This document shows, piece after piece, positions 1 to 6,140 of a stretch of DNA of 6,755 bases (position 1 is the stretch's first letter; every line of letters begins with the position of its first letter). A program made the translations under genes and the position numbers. The notes below the pieces were generated by a model. That model ran no database searches. It had not been told where the DNA came from and saw nothing but the letters and a program-made list of their open reading frames with translations. The stretch comes from Clostridioides sp. (GTDB taxonomy: Bacteria; Bacillota; Clostridia; Peptostreptococcales; Peptostreptococcaceae), in NCBI GenBank assembly GCA_031272305.1, contig JAISUA010000253.1, positions 1-6,755 on the forward strand. The letters run 5' to 3'.

Positions 1-1
1 A

Positions 2-145
2 GGAATTTTAGATTTTACAGAAAAAGTTTCATCTAATTCTACAAATGCGTTGAGTGAATTTGAAAAAAAGGAATATCAAAATTCTAGAAGTAATATGATA
101 TCATCAATTCATGAATATAGCTTGTTTATTGAATCGATGAAGTAG
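2..145 (+). CDS. 3' end of an unrecognised protein gene (C-terminal 47 residues)
   Basis: A reading frame enters from the left edge and runs open for 47 codons to a TAG stop at 143-145. The other two forward frames are interrupted; frame 1, for example, stops at TAA 34-36. The visible peptide is polar and Ser/Asn/Glu/Lys-rich, begins GILDFTEKV and ends HEYSLFIESMK, which would suit an alpha-helical C-terminus. There is no transmembrane segment and no motif that I recognise, so I assign no function. Being open in such AT-rich DNA, together with an ordinary amino-acid mix, supports a real gene end, but 47 codons are too few to be certain. An AT-rich hairpin begins 13 bases after the stop. Confidence 0.55.
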   Translation, partial: GILDFTEKVSSNSTNALSEFEKKEYQNSRSNMISSIHEYSLFIESMK

Positions 146-157
146 TATAAATAATCT

Positions 158-178
158 TATAGAATATTTTTTTCTATA
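158..178 (+). terminator. weak AT-rich hairpin after the upstream gene
   Basis: TATAGAA (158-164) and TTCTATA (172-178) can pair as a 7-bp stem around a T-rich loop, just downstream of the stop at 145. The stem has only one G-C pair and the T run lies in the loop rather than after the stem. It is therefore a poor intrinsic terminator. It could also simply be AT-rich background, or contain a -10-like TATAGT (175-180) for the element that follows. Confidence 0.25.
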
Positions 179-179
179 G

Positions 180-350
180 TATAAGAAAAGAGTTGGTGAA
201 AGAGATGACTCCAAAAAGTTGGACCTAAAAAACTAACTGCATGGTGTCATATCAGAAGTTATTTTTAGATTCGTTCTCTGATTTCACACTATATGTGAAT
301 GTAAGCCTCAAATCGAATCTTTCAAAAACATCACCAATTCTTTTTTTATA
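180..350 (+). ncRNA. structured element bounded by a 20-bp inverted repeat; candidate non-coding RNA or MITE-like insertion
   Basis: Positions 180-199 pair with 331-350 as a continuous 20-bp stem with only two G-T wobbles (185/345 and 189-198 region), read around AGAGTTGGTGA and TCACCAATTCT. Inside are two further hairpins. One is 205-212 with 243-250 (ATGAC-CC against GG-GTCAT, one mismatch), capped by AGTTGG 217-222 with CTAACT 233-238. The other is AGATTCG 267-273 with CGAATCT 314-320, which encloses TTCACA 283-288 with TGTGAA 294-299. Together they make a three-way junction. A competing pair, ATCAGA 251-256 with TCTGAT 277-282, would open the second hairpin. About one third of the bases from 190 to 339 are G or C, far above the flanking DNA. 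The 3' strand of the outer stem runs into seven Ts (341-347), as at an RNA 3' end. A TATAGT at 175-180 could be a -10 box starting transcription near 186, though no good -35 is seen. I do not recognise a family: the T-box antiterminator, TPP, FMN, cobalamin and lysine signatures are absent. A 6S-like RNA or a transposable repeat remain possible, and the strand is inferred from the T run. Confidence 0.45.
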
Positions 351-657
351 AATATTTATATAACATAATTTTAATTAATATTTAAATTTTATTTTTAACA
401 ATTTATCCAAAAAAATTATATCAAAAAACAAAATGTTTTTTAAAAGAAAAATGAAATTTTCAACTGAAAAGACGGAATTTTGTTTTTTTAGAATAGAATA
501 TTTATTTTATAACAATAATAAATATTATAATTTTATTTTTTTAAGAGCAAACATACAAATAATGGTAGGAAAACGTGTACAGAAAACGATTTTCTGGAGA
601 AAAATATCTTATTATATTAAAAAAAGCAAAGAAATGACGTCTTTTTTTTAACTATTA
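351..657. other. AT-rich gene-free stretch upstream of rnfC
   Basis: This stretch is almost entirely A and T, with long A and T runs. It holds no reading frame with a ribosome site and believable composition. The only local structure I see is a 7-bp hairpin, CAGAAAA (580-586) with TTTTCTG (590-596) around the loop CGA, which has no T tail. A T-run at 642-649 follows a weak AAAGA/TCTTT pairing (628-632 with 640-644). Neither is convincing as a terminator. It may be a spacer, or hold upstream regulatory DNA for the rnf promoter. Confidence 0.5.
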
Positions 658-693
658 TTAATGTTTTGCTTAATTTGTAGTATACTATATAGA
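658..693 (+). promoter_or_regulatory. probable sigma-A-type promoter of the rnf operon
   Basis: TATACT at 681-686 matches the -10 consensus in five of six bases. Seventeen bases upstream is a weak -35, TTAATG (658-663). An alternative overlapping pair is TTGCTT (666-671) and TATAGA (688-693) with a 16-base spacer. Either would start transcription roughly 40-50 bases before the rnfC start codon at 741. No Rex-type or other recognised operator overlaps it. Confidence 0.5.
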
Positions 694-740
694 GATGTTT
701 ATATTTAAATTTAGAAAATTGATAGTAAGGAGGAAATTTA

Positions 741-2063
741 ATGAAACTTTTGACTTTCAAGGGTGGAATACATCCAAAGTACAACAAAGAACTTGCAAAT
801 GACAAGGCTCTTGAAAAAGCTGAACCACCAAAAGTTGTTTATATACCTCTTCAACAACATATAGGAGCACCTGCCAGTGCAGTTGTTGAAATAGGTCAAG
901 AAGTAAAATTAGGACAATTAATTGGTAAAGCACAAGGGTTTGTTTCTGCAAATATTCATTCGTCAGTTTCTGGCAAAGTGATTGCGATTGAAGAAAGAGA
1001 TATTCCAGGAGGAAGAGGTCTTTGTATTTCAATTGAAAATGACTTTAGAGATGAAGTCGATGAAAATATAAAACCTTATGGAGATTTAGAAACATTAGAT
1101 TCTGAACAAATAAAGAAAATCGTATCTGATTCTGGTATAGTAGGGCTTGGTGGAGCAACATTCCCAACTCATGTAAAATTAGCTATACCACAAGATGCAA
1201 AAGCAGAGGCTGTTATATTAAACGGAGCTGAATGTGAACCATATTTGACAGCTGACCATAGGTTGATGCTTGAACAACCAGAAGAAGTTGTTTTCGGATT
1301 ACTTGCAATGATGAAAGCAATAAATGTAAATAAAGGTTTTATAGGTATAGAAATAAATAAACCTGATGCTATTGAAAAAGTTCAAGAAGCTGCAAGTAAA
1401 TATCCACAAATAGAAGTAGTAGCACTTGAAGTTAAATACCCACAAGGTGCTGAAAAACAACTTATATATGCTTGCTTAGGAAAAGAAGTCCCTTCTGGAG
1501 CTCTTCCAATATCAGTAGGTGCGGTAGTAAGTAATGTTGGAACAGCAGCTCAGTTATCAAAATCAATAAAAACTGGTATGCCTTTAGTAGAAAGAATAAC
1601 TACTATTACAGGTAGAGCTATCAAAAATCCTAAGAACCTTATAACAAGAGTAGGAACACCGGTATCTGAAATTATAGAACAATGTGGTGGATTTGTAGAT
1701 GAAGGAAAAGTAGGGAAAGTAATTTTAGGTGGTCCAATGATGGGTAACACACAATATACAATAGATGTTGTTACAAACAAAGGTACATCTGGAATTCTAT
1801 GTTTACCTGATGAAGAATCTCATATAGAAGAACCAACTAACTGTATTAGATGTGGTAGATGTGTAGAAGGATGTCCTATGAACTTAAGACCTCTTTATAT
1901 TAGTGCCTATGCTCTTAAGAATGATTTTGAAGGTGCAAATAATTACAGACCAATGGATTGTATTGAATGTGGTTGCTGTACTTATATATGTCCAGCAAAT
2001 AGACCTTTGTTACAATCTATTAGACTTGCAAAAAATGAAATAAGAGCTAGACAAAAACGTTAG
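741..2063 (+). CDS. rnfC: Rnf complex subunit RnfC (NAD+-side, iron-sulfur and flavin-type subunit)
   Basis: RnfC is the cytoplasmic, membrane-associated subunit of the ion-translocating ferredoxin:NAD+ oxidoreductase, and by family knowledge it carries the NAD(H) site. The 440-residue protein starts with an RnfC N-terminal biotinyl/lipoyl-like domain (about 1-100, GGIHP near the start, NIHSSVSGKV at 71-80). The glycine-rich nucleotide-binding region follows, with GLGGATFPTH at 135-144 and NGAECEPYLTADH at 161-173, resembling the NuoF/Nqo1 flavin-NADH fold. An SLBB-like segment lies around 283-320. Two ferredoxin motifs end it: C368-x2-C371-x2-C374-x3-C378 and C407-x2-C410-x2-C413-x3-C417. 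The length is normal for clostridial RnfC; the long repetitive C-terminus of enterobacterial RsxC is absent. The ATG is fixed by AAGGAGG at 727-733, seven bases upstream. It is the first gene of the operon, and a 135-base gap separates it from rnfD. Confidence 0.97.
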   Translation: MKLLTFKGGIHPKYNKELANDKALEKAEPPKVVYIPLQQHIGAPASAVVEIGQEVKLGQLIGKAQGFVSANIHSSVSGKVIAIEERDIPGGRGLCISIENDFRDEVDENIKPYGDLETLDSEQIKKIVSDSGIVGLGGATFPTHVKLAIPQDAKAEAVILNGAECEPYLTADHRLMLEQPEEVVFGLLAMMKAINVNKGFIGIEINKPDAIEKVQEAASKYPQIEVVALEVKYPQGAEKQLIYACLGKEVPSGALPISVGAVVSNVGTAAQLSKSIKTGMPLVERITTITGRAIKNPKNLITRVGTPVSEIIEQCGGFVDEGKVGKVILGGPMMGNTQYTIDVVTNKGTSGILCLPDEESHIEEPTNCIRCGRCVEGCPMNLRPLYISAYALKNDFEGANNYRPMDCIECGCCTYICPANRPLLQSIRLAKNEIRARQKR

Positions 2064-2198
2064 TTAAATTTGTTTGCAAAATTCATAAAAAAATTAGTAA
2101 ATTTTATATATAAAAATTTGCAAAAAGTATTAGTTATCATAAAAAAAGAAGAATATATAAAACGTTATGTAACAAAAAACAAATAGGAGGAATTTTAA
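2064..2198 (+). other. intercistronic gap between rnfC and rnfD, possible internal regulatory region
   Basis: This 135-base AT-rich spacer is the only sizeable gap in an otherwise tight operon. It contains two copies of the palindrome TTTGCAAA, a short inverted repeat GTTA-TG-TAAC (2164-2173), and the rnfD ribosome site AGGAGG (2185-2190). A weak promoter-like pair, TTAGTT (2130-2135) and TATATA (2154-2159) with an 18-base spacer, could start an rnfD-first transcript. No T tract follows the hairpin that the palindromes could form, so I do not call a terminator. An RNA-processing or internal-promoter role is inference only. Confidence 0.35.
2073..2124. repeat. twin TTTGCAAA palindromes in the rnfC-rnfD gap
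   Basis: TTTGCAAA occurs at 2073-2080 and 2117-2124, 44 bases apart, start to start. Because each copy is self-complementary, the two can also pair with each other, with AATT against AATT continuing the stem past a bulge at 2081. They could be paired protein sites about four helical turns apart, an mRNA stem-loop, or chance in AT-rich DNA. Confidence 0.35.
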
Positions 2199-3176
2199 AT
2201 GGAGAAGAAATTAATAGTATCATCATCTCCTCATATTAAAACAAATGAAGATACATCATATATTATGAAACAAGTATTAATAGCTCTTATTCCTGCAACT
2301 ATTGCATCAATATGGTTTTTTAGAATAAGTGCTTTAATATGTATAATAAGTTGTATAGCTGGAGCAGTTGCCTCAGAATATTTATTCAATAAATTAACAA
2401 AGAAGAAAAATACTATATCAGATTTTTCTGCTGTTGTTACAGGGTTACTGTTGGCATTCAACGTACCAGCTTCACTTCCTTGGTGGATGTGTTTTATAGG
2501 AGGAGTGTTTGCGATAGTAGTTGTTAAGATGGTGTTTGGTGGAATAGGAAACAACTTCTTGAACCCTGCACTTGCAGCAAGAGCATTCTTATTGGCATCT
2601 TTCCCAGTAGCAATGACAGCTTGGACAACTACAGGAGTAAACTTTATAGGAAAAAATATAGATGCAGTATCAACTGCTACACCACTTAGTTTTCTAAAAG
2701 CTGGTCCAGATGGAGTTGCTGCACTTATAGGATCAGGAGTTAAATTGCAAGATTTGATAATAGGTAATGTAGGAGGTTCTCTTGGTGAAACATCTGCTAT
2801 ATTACTTATATTAGGTGGAGTATATTTGATGTATAAAGGAATTATAAATTACGCTATGCCAGTTGTGTATATTGTGACAATGTTTGTTCTTACATTTGTG
2901 CTTAGTGGATTTAATATTACTTTTGCAGTGTATGAGTTATTTTCAGGTGGACTTATGTTAGGTGCATTCTTTATGCTTACTGATTATACAACTTCACCTA
3001 TGGGTAGAAAAGCTCAAATAGTTTATGCTTGTATTGCTGGTGTTATAGCTACAGTTATAAGAATGTATGGTGGTTATCCAGAAGGTGTTTCTTATTCAAT
3101 ACTACTTGCTAACTGTCTTACTCCATTATTAGACAAGCACATAAAAGGTAGAATATTTGGGGAGGTAGTTAAGTAA
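2199..3176 (+). CDS. rnfD: Rnf complex subunit RnfD (covalent-FMN integral membrane subunit)
   Basis: RnfD is the NqrB/RnfD-family membrane subunit. In the accepted scheme it takes electrons from the FMN of RnfG and returns them across the membrane toward RnfC, and it is central to ion translocation. The 325-residue protein begins with the usual SSSPHIK (8-14) and has about ten hydrophobic segments, roughly between residues 24 and 312. The flavinylation motif S158-T-A-T161-P lies in DAVSTATPLSFLK, and by family comparison Thr161 is the FMN-linked residue. NNFLNPALAARAF (118-130) and FFMLTDYTTSPMG (257-269) are further family hallmarks. The length is normal. AGGAGG at 2185-2190 sets the ATG. 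The gene's last stop base is the first base of the rnfG start codon (TAATG), so the two are probably translationally coupled. Confidence 0.97.
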   Translation: MEKKLIVSSSPHIKTNEDTSYIMKQVLIALIPATIASIWFFRISALICIISCIAGAVASEYLFNKLTKKKNTISDFSAVVTGLLLAFNVPASLPWWMCFIGGVFAIVVVKMVFGGIGNNFLNPALAARAFLLASFPVAMTAWTTTGVNFIGKNIDAVSTATPLSFLKAGPDGVAALIGSGVKLQDLIIGNVGGSLGETSAILLILGGVYLMYKGIINYAMPVVYIVTMFVLTFVLSGFNITFAVYELFSGGLMLGAFFMLTDYTTSPMGRKAQIVYACIAGVIATVIRMYGGYPEGVSYSILLANCLTPLLDKHIKGRIFGEVVK

Positions 3177-3760
3177 TGAAAAAAATGATAAAGTTAGGAC
3201 TTATATTATTAGCAGTTTGTATCATAGCTTCGTTTTCTCTTTCTGCCGTAAATAATTCAACAAAAAAACTTATTGAAGAACAAAGTATCATCAAGAATGA
3301 TGAACTTAGAAAAAATGTTTTACCAGACGCAACAGAATTTAAAAAAGTTGAACCAGACTTAAGTAGCTTGGATAGTGATGTGCAATCTGTTATAGTTGAA
3401 GTATATCAAGGTCTTGATGCTTCTGGAAAGACTGTAGGTTACACTGTAAAAACTTCACCAAGTGGATATGGTGGACCGTTTGAATTAATAATTGGTTTTA
3501 CTGATGAAGGTCAAATAAGTTCTATAAGTACAGGTACAATGTCAGAAACACCTGGACTTGGTTCAAAAGCTTCACAACCAGAATTCCAAGAACAATTTAA
3601 AGGGAAACAAGCTGATACACTTGAAGTTGTAAAAGGTGTAGCATCTGCTGATAATCAAATAAAAGCAATATCAGGTGCAACTATTACATCTACAGCAGTT
3701 ACAAAAGGTGTAAATGCTGCTATAGATCTTTTCAACAATGTGTTAGTAAATTTAAAATAG
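3176..3760 (+). CDS. rnfG: Rnf complex subunit RnfG (extracytoplasmic covalent-FMN subunit)
   Basis: RnfG is the NqrC/RnfG-family subunit. It is anchored by one N-terminal helix and exposes an FMN-binding domain outside the cytoplasmic membrane, where it relays electrons from the RnfA/RnfE site to RnfD. The 194-residue protein has a single hydrophobic segment at about 5-25 after MKKMIK, with no lipobox. The FMN domain spans about 68-190 and includes SPSGYGGPFELIIG (94-107), SETPGLGSKA (123-132) and the flavinylation motif S166-G-A-T169, with Thr169 the expected FMN attachment residue. Length and motif order are those of the family. The start overlaps the rnfD stop by one base and is preceded by GGGGAGG at 3159-3165 inside rnfD. 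The flavinyltransferase (ApbE-type) needed for attachment is not in this window. Confidence 0.96.
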   Translation: MKKMIKLGLILLAVCIIASFSLSAVNNSTKKLIEEQSIIKNDELRKNVLPDATEFKKVEPDLSSLDSDVQSVIVEVYQGLDASGKTVGYTVKTSPSGYGGPFELIIGFTDEGQISSISTGTMSETPGLGSKASQPEFQEQFKGKQADTLEVVKGVASADNQIKAISGATITSTAVTKGVNAAIDLFNNVLVNLK

Positions 3761-3775
3761 GAGGGGCACGTATAA

Positions 3776-4366
3776 ATGTTTAAAATATTTAAAAATGGTT
3801 TAATAGATGAAAACCCAACTTTTGTACAAGTAATAGGTATGTGTCCGACACTTGCTGTTACAACTTCTGCTATAAACGGACTAGGAATGGGTCTTTCAAC
3901 AGCAGTGGTTCTAATTTGTGCAAATATTGCTATATCTTTAATAAGAAAAGTTATACCTAATGAAATAAGAATACCGTCTTTTGTCGTTGTAATAGCTACG
4001 TTTGTTACAATAATAGGTATGTTGTTACAAGCATATCTTCCGGCTCTTAATGATCAATTAGGTCTTTATATACCACTTATAGTTGTTAACTGCTTGATTT
4101 TGGCTCGTGCTGAAAGTTTTGCATCAAAAAATGGAGCAATAGCTTCTGCAGTTGACGGACTAGGAATGGGTCTAGGATTTACAGTTTCACTTACTGTGAT
4201 AGGTTTAGTGAGAGAACTTTTAGGTAACGGAAGTATATTTGGAATATCAGTACTTGGAGCTTCTTATCAACCAATGCTTCTATTCATATTACCTCCGGGT
4301 GCTTTCTTAACACTTGGATTCCTTTTTGCAGGATTCAATAAGTTGAGAAATAAAAAACAAGCGTAA
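3776..4366 (+). CDS. rnfE: Rnf complex subunit RnfE (integral membrane, half of the intramembrane 2Fe-2S site)
   Basis: RnfE is the RnfA/RnfE/NqrD-family membrane subunit that pairs with RnfA. In published Rnf/Nqr structures the two together hold a membrane-embedded 2Fe-2S cluster that passes electrons outward from RnfB to RnfG. The 196-residue protein has six hydrophobic segments, at about 13-30, 36-56, 68-88, 96-112, 124-147 and 166-188. The two cluster cysteines are visible: Cys23 in GMCPTLAVTTSAINGLGMG and Cys106 in VVNCLILARAE. The half-repeats SAINGLGMGL (31-40) and SAVDGLGMGL (124-133) reflect the family's internal two-fold symmetry. The ribosome site AGGAGGGG (3759-3766) overlaps the rnfG stop codon, and only 15 bases separate the genes. 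The length is normal. Confidence 0.96.
   Translation: MFKIFKNGLIDENPTFVQVIGMCPTLAVTTSAINGLGMGLSTAVVLICANIAISLIRKVIPNEIRIPSFVVVIATFVTIIGMLLQAYLPALNDQLGLYIPLIVVNCLILARAESFASKNGAIASAVDGLGMGLGFTVSLTVIGLVRELLGNGSIFGISVLGASYQPMLLFILPPGAFLTLGFLFAGFNKLRNKKQA
3876..3894 (+). repeat. 19-bp exact direct repeat within rnfE, copy 1
   Basis: ACGGACTAGGAATGGGTCT is repeated exactly at 4155-4173, in the same reading frame. It encodes the conserved GLGMG of the two structural halves of RnfE. An 11-base core (CTAGGAATGGG) recurs in rnfA at about 4491-4501. Confidence 0.8.
4155..4173 (+). repeat. 19-bp exact direct repeat within rnfE, copy 2
   Basis: This is the second copy of the 19-base sequence at 3876-3894. 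It covers the GLGMG of the second half of RnfE, 279 bases (93 codons) downstream of the first. Confidence 0.8.
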
Positions 4367-4380
4367 GGAGGTATGTTTAA

Positions 4381-4956
4381 ATGAGATTATTACTTATATT
4401 TCTAAGCATTGTTCTTGTAAACAATGTTATAACATCTCAATTCCTTGGTATTTGTCCTTTCTTGGGTGTATCAAAAAAGACGGACACAGCTCTAGGAATG
4501 GGAGTAGCAGTTACATTTGTTCTTACATTGGCATCATTTATGACATACTTTGTTCAAATGTTGTTAGTAAAAACAAACACAGAATTTTTGCAAACAATTG
4601 CATTTATTCTAGTTATAGCCTCTATTGTTCAATTTGTTGAAATGGTAATAAAAAAGATGAGTCCATCTTTGTATCAAGCTCTTGGAGTTTTCTTACCACT
4701 AATAACAACAAACTGTGCGGTACTTGGTATAGCAATAGTTAATATACAAAAAGAATATAGTTTCCTTGAAACAATAGTAAATGGGTTTGGTGCTGGAGTT
4801 GGTTTTACAATAGCTATCGTAATATTTGCTGGTATAAGAGAAAGATTAGAACTTGCTGATATTCCAGATGCTTTCAAAGGATTTCCAATAACACTTATAA
4901 GTGCTGGACTTATGGCTATGGCGTTTCTAGGATTTACTGGTCTTATTAAGTTATAA
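4381..4956 (+). CDS. rnfA: Rnf complex subunit RnfA (integral membrane, other half of the 2Fe-2S site)
   Basis: RnfA is the RnfA/NqrE-family membrane subunit and the partner of RnfE. The 191-residue protein has six hydrophobic segments, at about 2-22, 38-60, 70-90, 98-120, 130-152 and 168-190. It shows the family cysteines Cys25 in GICPFLGVSKKTDTALGMG and Cys112 in ITTNCAVLGIA; by analogy with solved complexes these join the RnfE cysteines to bind the cluster within the membrane. VNNVITSQFLG (13-23) and GIRERLELADIP (151-162) further mark it as RnfA rather than RnfE. The start at 4381 is chosen because AAGGAGG (4365-4371), overlapping the rnfE stop, lies nine bases upstream. An ATG at 4373 is too close and in another frame. 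The length is normal, and 14 bases separate it from rnfE. Confidence 0.96.
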   Translation: MRLLLIFLSIVLVNNVITSQFLGICPFLGVSKKTDTALGMGVAVTFVLTLASFMTYFVQMLLVKTNTEFLQTIAFILVIASIVQFVEMVIKKMSPSLYQALGVFLPLITTNCAVLGIAIVNIQKEYSFLETIVNGFGAGVGFTIAIVIFAGIRERLELADIPDAFKGFPITLISAGLMAMAFLGFTGLIKL

Positions 4957-4973
4957 GGACGGAGGTTTATAAT

Positions 4974-6041
4974 ATGAATTCAATAGTAATATCAATATTG
5001 GTCTTAGGGTGTATGGGACTTGTATTTGGTGTAGTACTTGCGATTGCAGCACAAAAATTCGAAGTAAAAGAAGACGAAAAAGTAGTAGCAATTCTTGAAG
5101 TATTACCTGGAGCTAATTGTGGTGGATGTGGATTTCCTGGATGTGGAGGTCTTGCAAGTGCAATAGCTGCAAATAAAGCACCAGTAAATGGCTGTCCTGT
5201 AGGAGGAGCAGCTGTAGCAGAAAAAGTAGCTCAAATTATGGGTGTTGAAGTAGAAGCAGGTGAAAGAAAAGTAGCAAGTGTAATTTGTGCTGGAAATTGT
5301 GATACTGCTAAAACTAAATACGATTATGAAGGAATTGAAGATTGTAGAGTTGCAGCACAACTTAGTCAAGGACCTAAATCATGTAAATATGGATGTCTTG
5401 GTTTAGGAACTTGTAAAAAAGCTTGTGGATTTGGAGCTATAGAAATAGTAAATGGTCTAGCAGTTATCAACGAAGATAAATGTGTAAACTGTGGAAAATG
5501 TATGGAAGCATGTCCTAAACATATAATTATTTCTAAGCCTGTTAGTAAAAAAGTTGTAGTTGCTTGTCACAGCAATGAATTTGGTAAGGATGTCAAATCA
5601 AAATGTAGTGCAGGATGTATAGGTTGTGGACTTTGTGCAAAAACTTGTAAATTTGATGCAATAAAATTTGAAAATAAACTTGCATCTATAGATTTTGACA
5701 AATGTATTCAATGTAAAGCTTGTGTAAAGAAATGTCCTACTAAAGTAATCAAAGTATTAGTAGATGAGGCTACAGAAAATAAAAAGCTAGAAGAAACAAA
5801 ATCAGAAAATGAAAAAGTAGAAGGCAAAAATATAGAAGATAAAAAAATAAAAAAAGATGCAGAACCTAAAAATGTAAAAGAAACAGAAGTAAAAGTTGAT
5901 TCTGCAAAAATAAATAAAACAACAGATATTTCTTCTAAGAAAACTGATGAAATAAAATTAGAACAAGTTACAGTAAATGCAGTAGAACCAGAAGAAATAG
6001 AACCAGAATTTATTATCGTGAAAGAACCAGAAGAAGAATAA
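4974..6041 (+). CDS. rnfB: Rnf complex subunit RnfB (ferredoxin-accepting multi-iron-sulfur subunit) with long charged tail
   Basis: RnfB is membrane-anchored and accepts electrons from reduced ferredoxin on the cytoplasmic side. The 355-residue protein has one N-terminal membrane helix (about 4-26). Next is the Fe-S domain C49-x2-C52-x4-C57-x16-C74 (NCGGCGFPGCGG), then C105, C109 and C124, and then two ferredoxin-like modules in exact 74-residue register. Module one has C137, C141, C147, C151, C170, C173, C176 and C180. Module two has C211, C215, C218, C221, C225, C244, C247, C250 and C254. In module one, Leu144 occupies the place of Cys218. I count 26 cysteines in all, enough for five or more 4Fe-4S clusters. 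Residues 264-355 form a low-complexity tail in which 40 of 92 residues are Lys or Glu, ending EPEEE and free of Cys; this is longer than I expect for the family. GGAGG at 4961-4965 sets the ATG. It is the last gene of the operon, and a terminator follows. Confidence 0.96.
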   Translation: MNSIVISILVLGCMGLVFGVVLAIAAQKFEVKEDEKVVAILEVLPGANCGGCGFPGCGGLASAIAANKAPVNGCPVGGAAVAEKVAQIMGVEVEAGERKVASVICAGNCDTAKTKYDYEGIEDCRVAAQLSQGPKSCKYGCLGLGTCKKACGFGAIEIVNGLAVINEDKCVNCGKCMEACPKHIIISKPVSKKVVVACHSNEFGKDVKSKCSAGCIGCGLCAKTCKFDAIKFENKLASIDFDKCIQCKACVKKCPTKVIKVLVDEATENKKLEETKSENEKVEGKNIEDKKIKKDAEPKNVKETEVKVDSAKINKTTDISSKKTDEIKLEQVTVNAVEPEEIEPEFIIVKEPEEE

Positions 6042-6113
6042 AATGTTTTCAACAAAAAAACAAAAAATAATTTCAAATTTGACATTAAATATAAGATTAT
6101 TTGGAAATAATAG

Positions 6114-6140
6114 AAGTATGGAGAAATCCATACTTTTTTT
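6114..6140 (+). terminator. intrinsic terminator of the rnf operon
   Basis: AAGTATGGA (6114-6122) and TCCATACTT (6127-6135) form a perfect 9-bp stem closed by a GAAA tetraloop (6123-6126). The stem runs straight into seven Ts (6134-6140). It lies 72 bases after the rnfB stop. GAAA is a GNRA loop that stabilises the hairpin. It should end rnf transcripts and separate them from radC. Confidence 0.9.

Noticed and set aside
180..350. T-box leader or a known metabolite riboswitch (GTTGGTG near the 5' end looks T-box-like)
   Set aside because: The T-box antiterminator core GGTGG-ACCGCG is absent. TPP, FMN, cobalamin and lysine core sequences are also absent, and no aminoacyl-tRNA or biosynthesis gene follows closely.
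395..515. Rex redox-repressor operator upstream of rnfC (TTAACAA at 395-401, ATAACAA at 509-515)
   Set aside because: Each is only a half-site. The matching TTGTTAA-type half at the required four-base spacing is not present, and both lie far from the candidate promoter.
433..651. 72-codon ATG frame in the AT-rich region before rnfC
   Set aside because: It has no ribosome site, is rich in Lys, Phe, Tyr, Asn and Ile as expected of translated AT-rich spacer, and shows no motif or link to neighbours.
2073..2124. Intrinsic terminator between rnfC and rnfD
   Set aside because: The paired palindromes can form a stem, but it is AT-rich with a long loop and is followed by A-rich rather than T-rich sequence.
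5708..6085. 125-codon minus-strand frame opposite the rnfB tail, and other minus-strand frames across the operon
   Set aside because: They are mirror images of biased + strand codons (Ser/Phe/Leu-rich), with no ribosome sites and no domain, and they lie opposite confidently identified rnf genes.
6079..6111. Promoter from the perfect TTGACA at 6079-6084
   Set aside because: The nearest acceptable -10 (AATAAT, 6106-6111) is 21 bases away, and any transcript would run directly into the terminator at 6114-6140.
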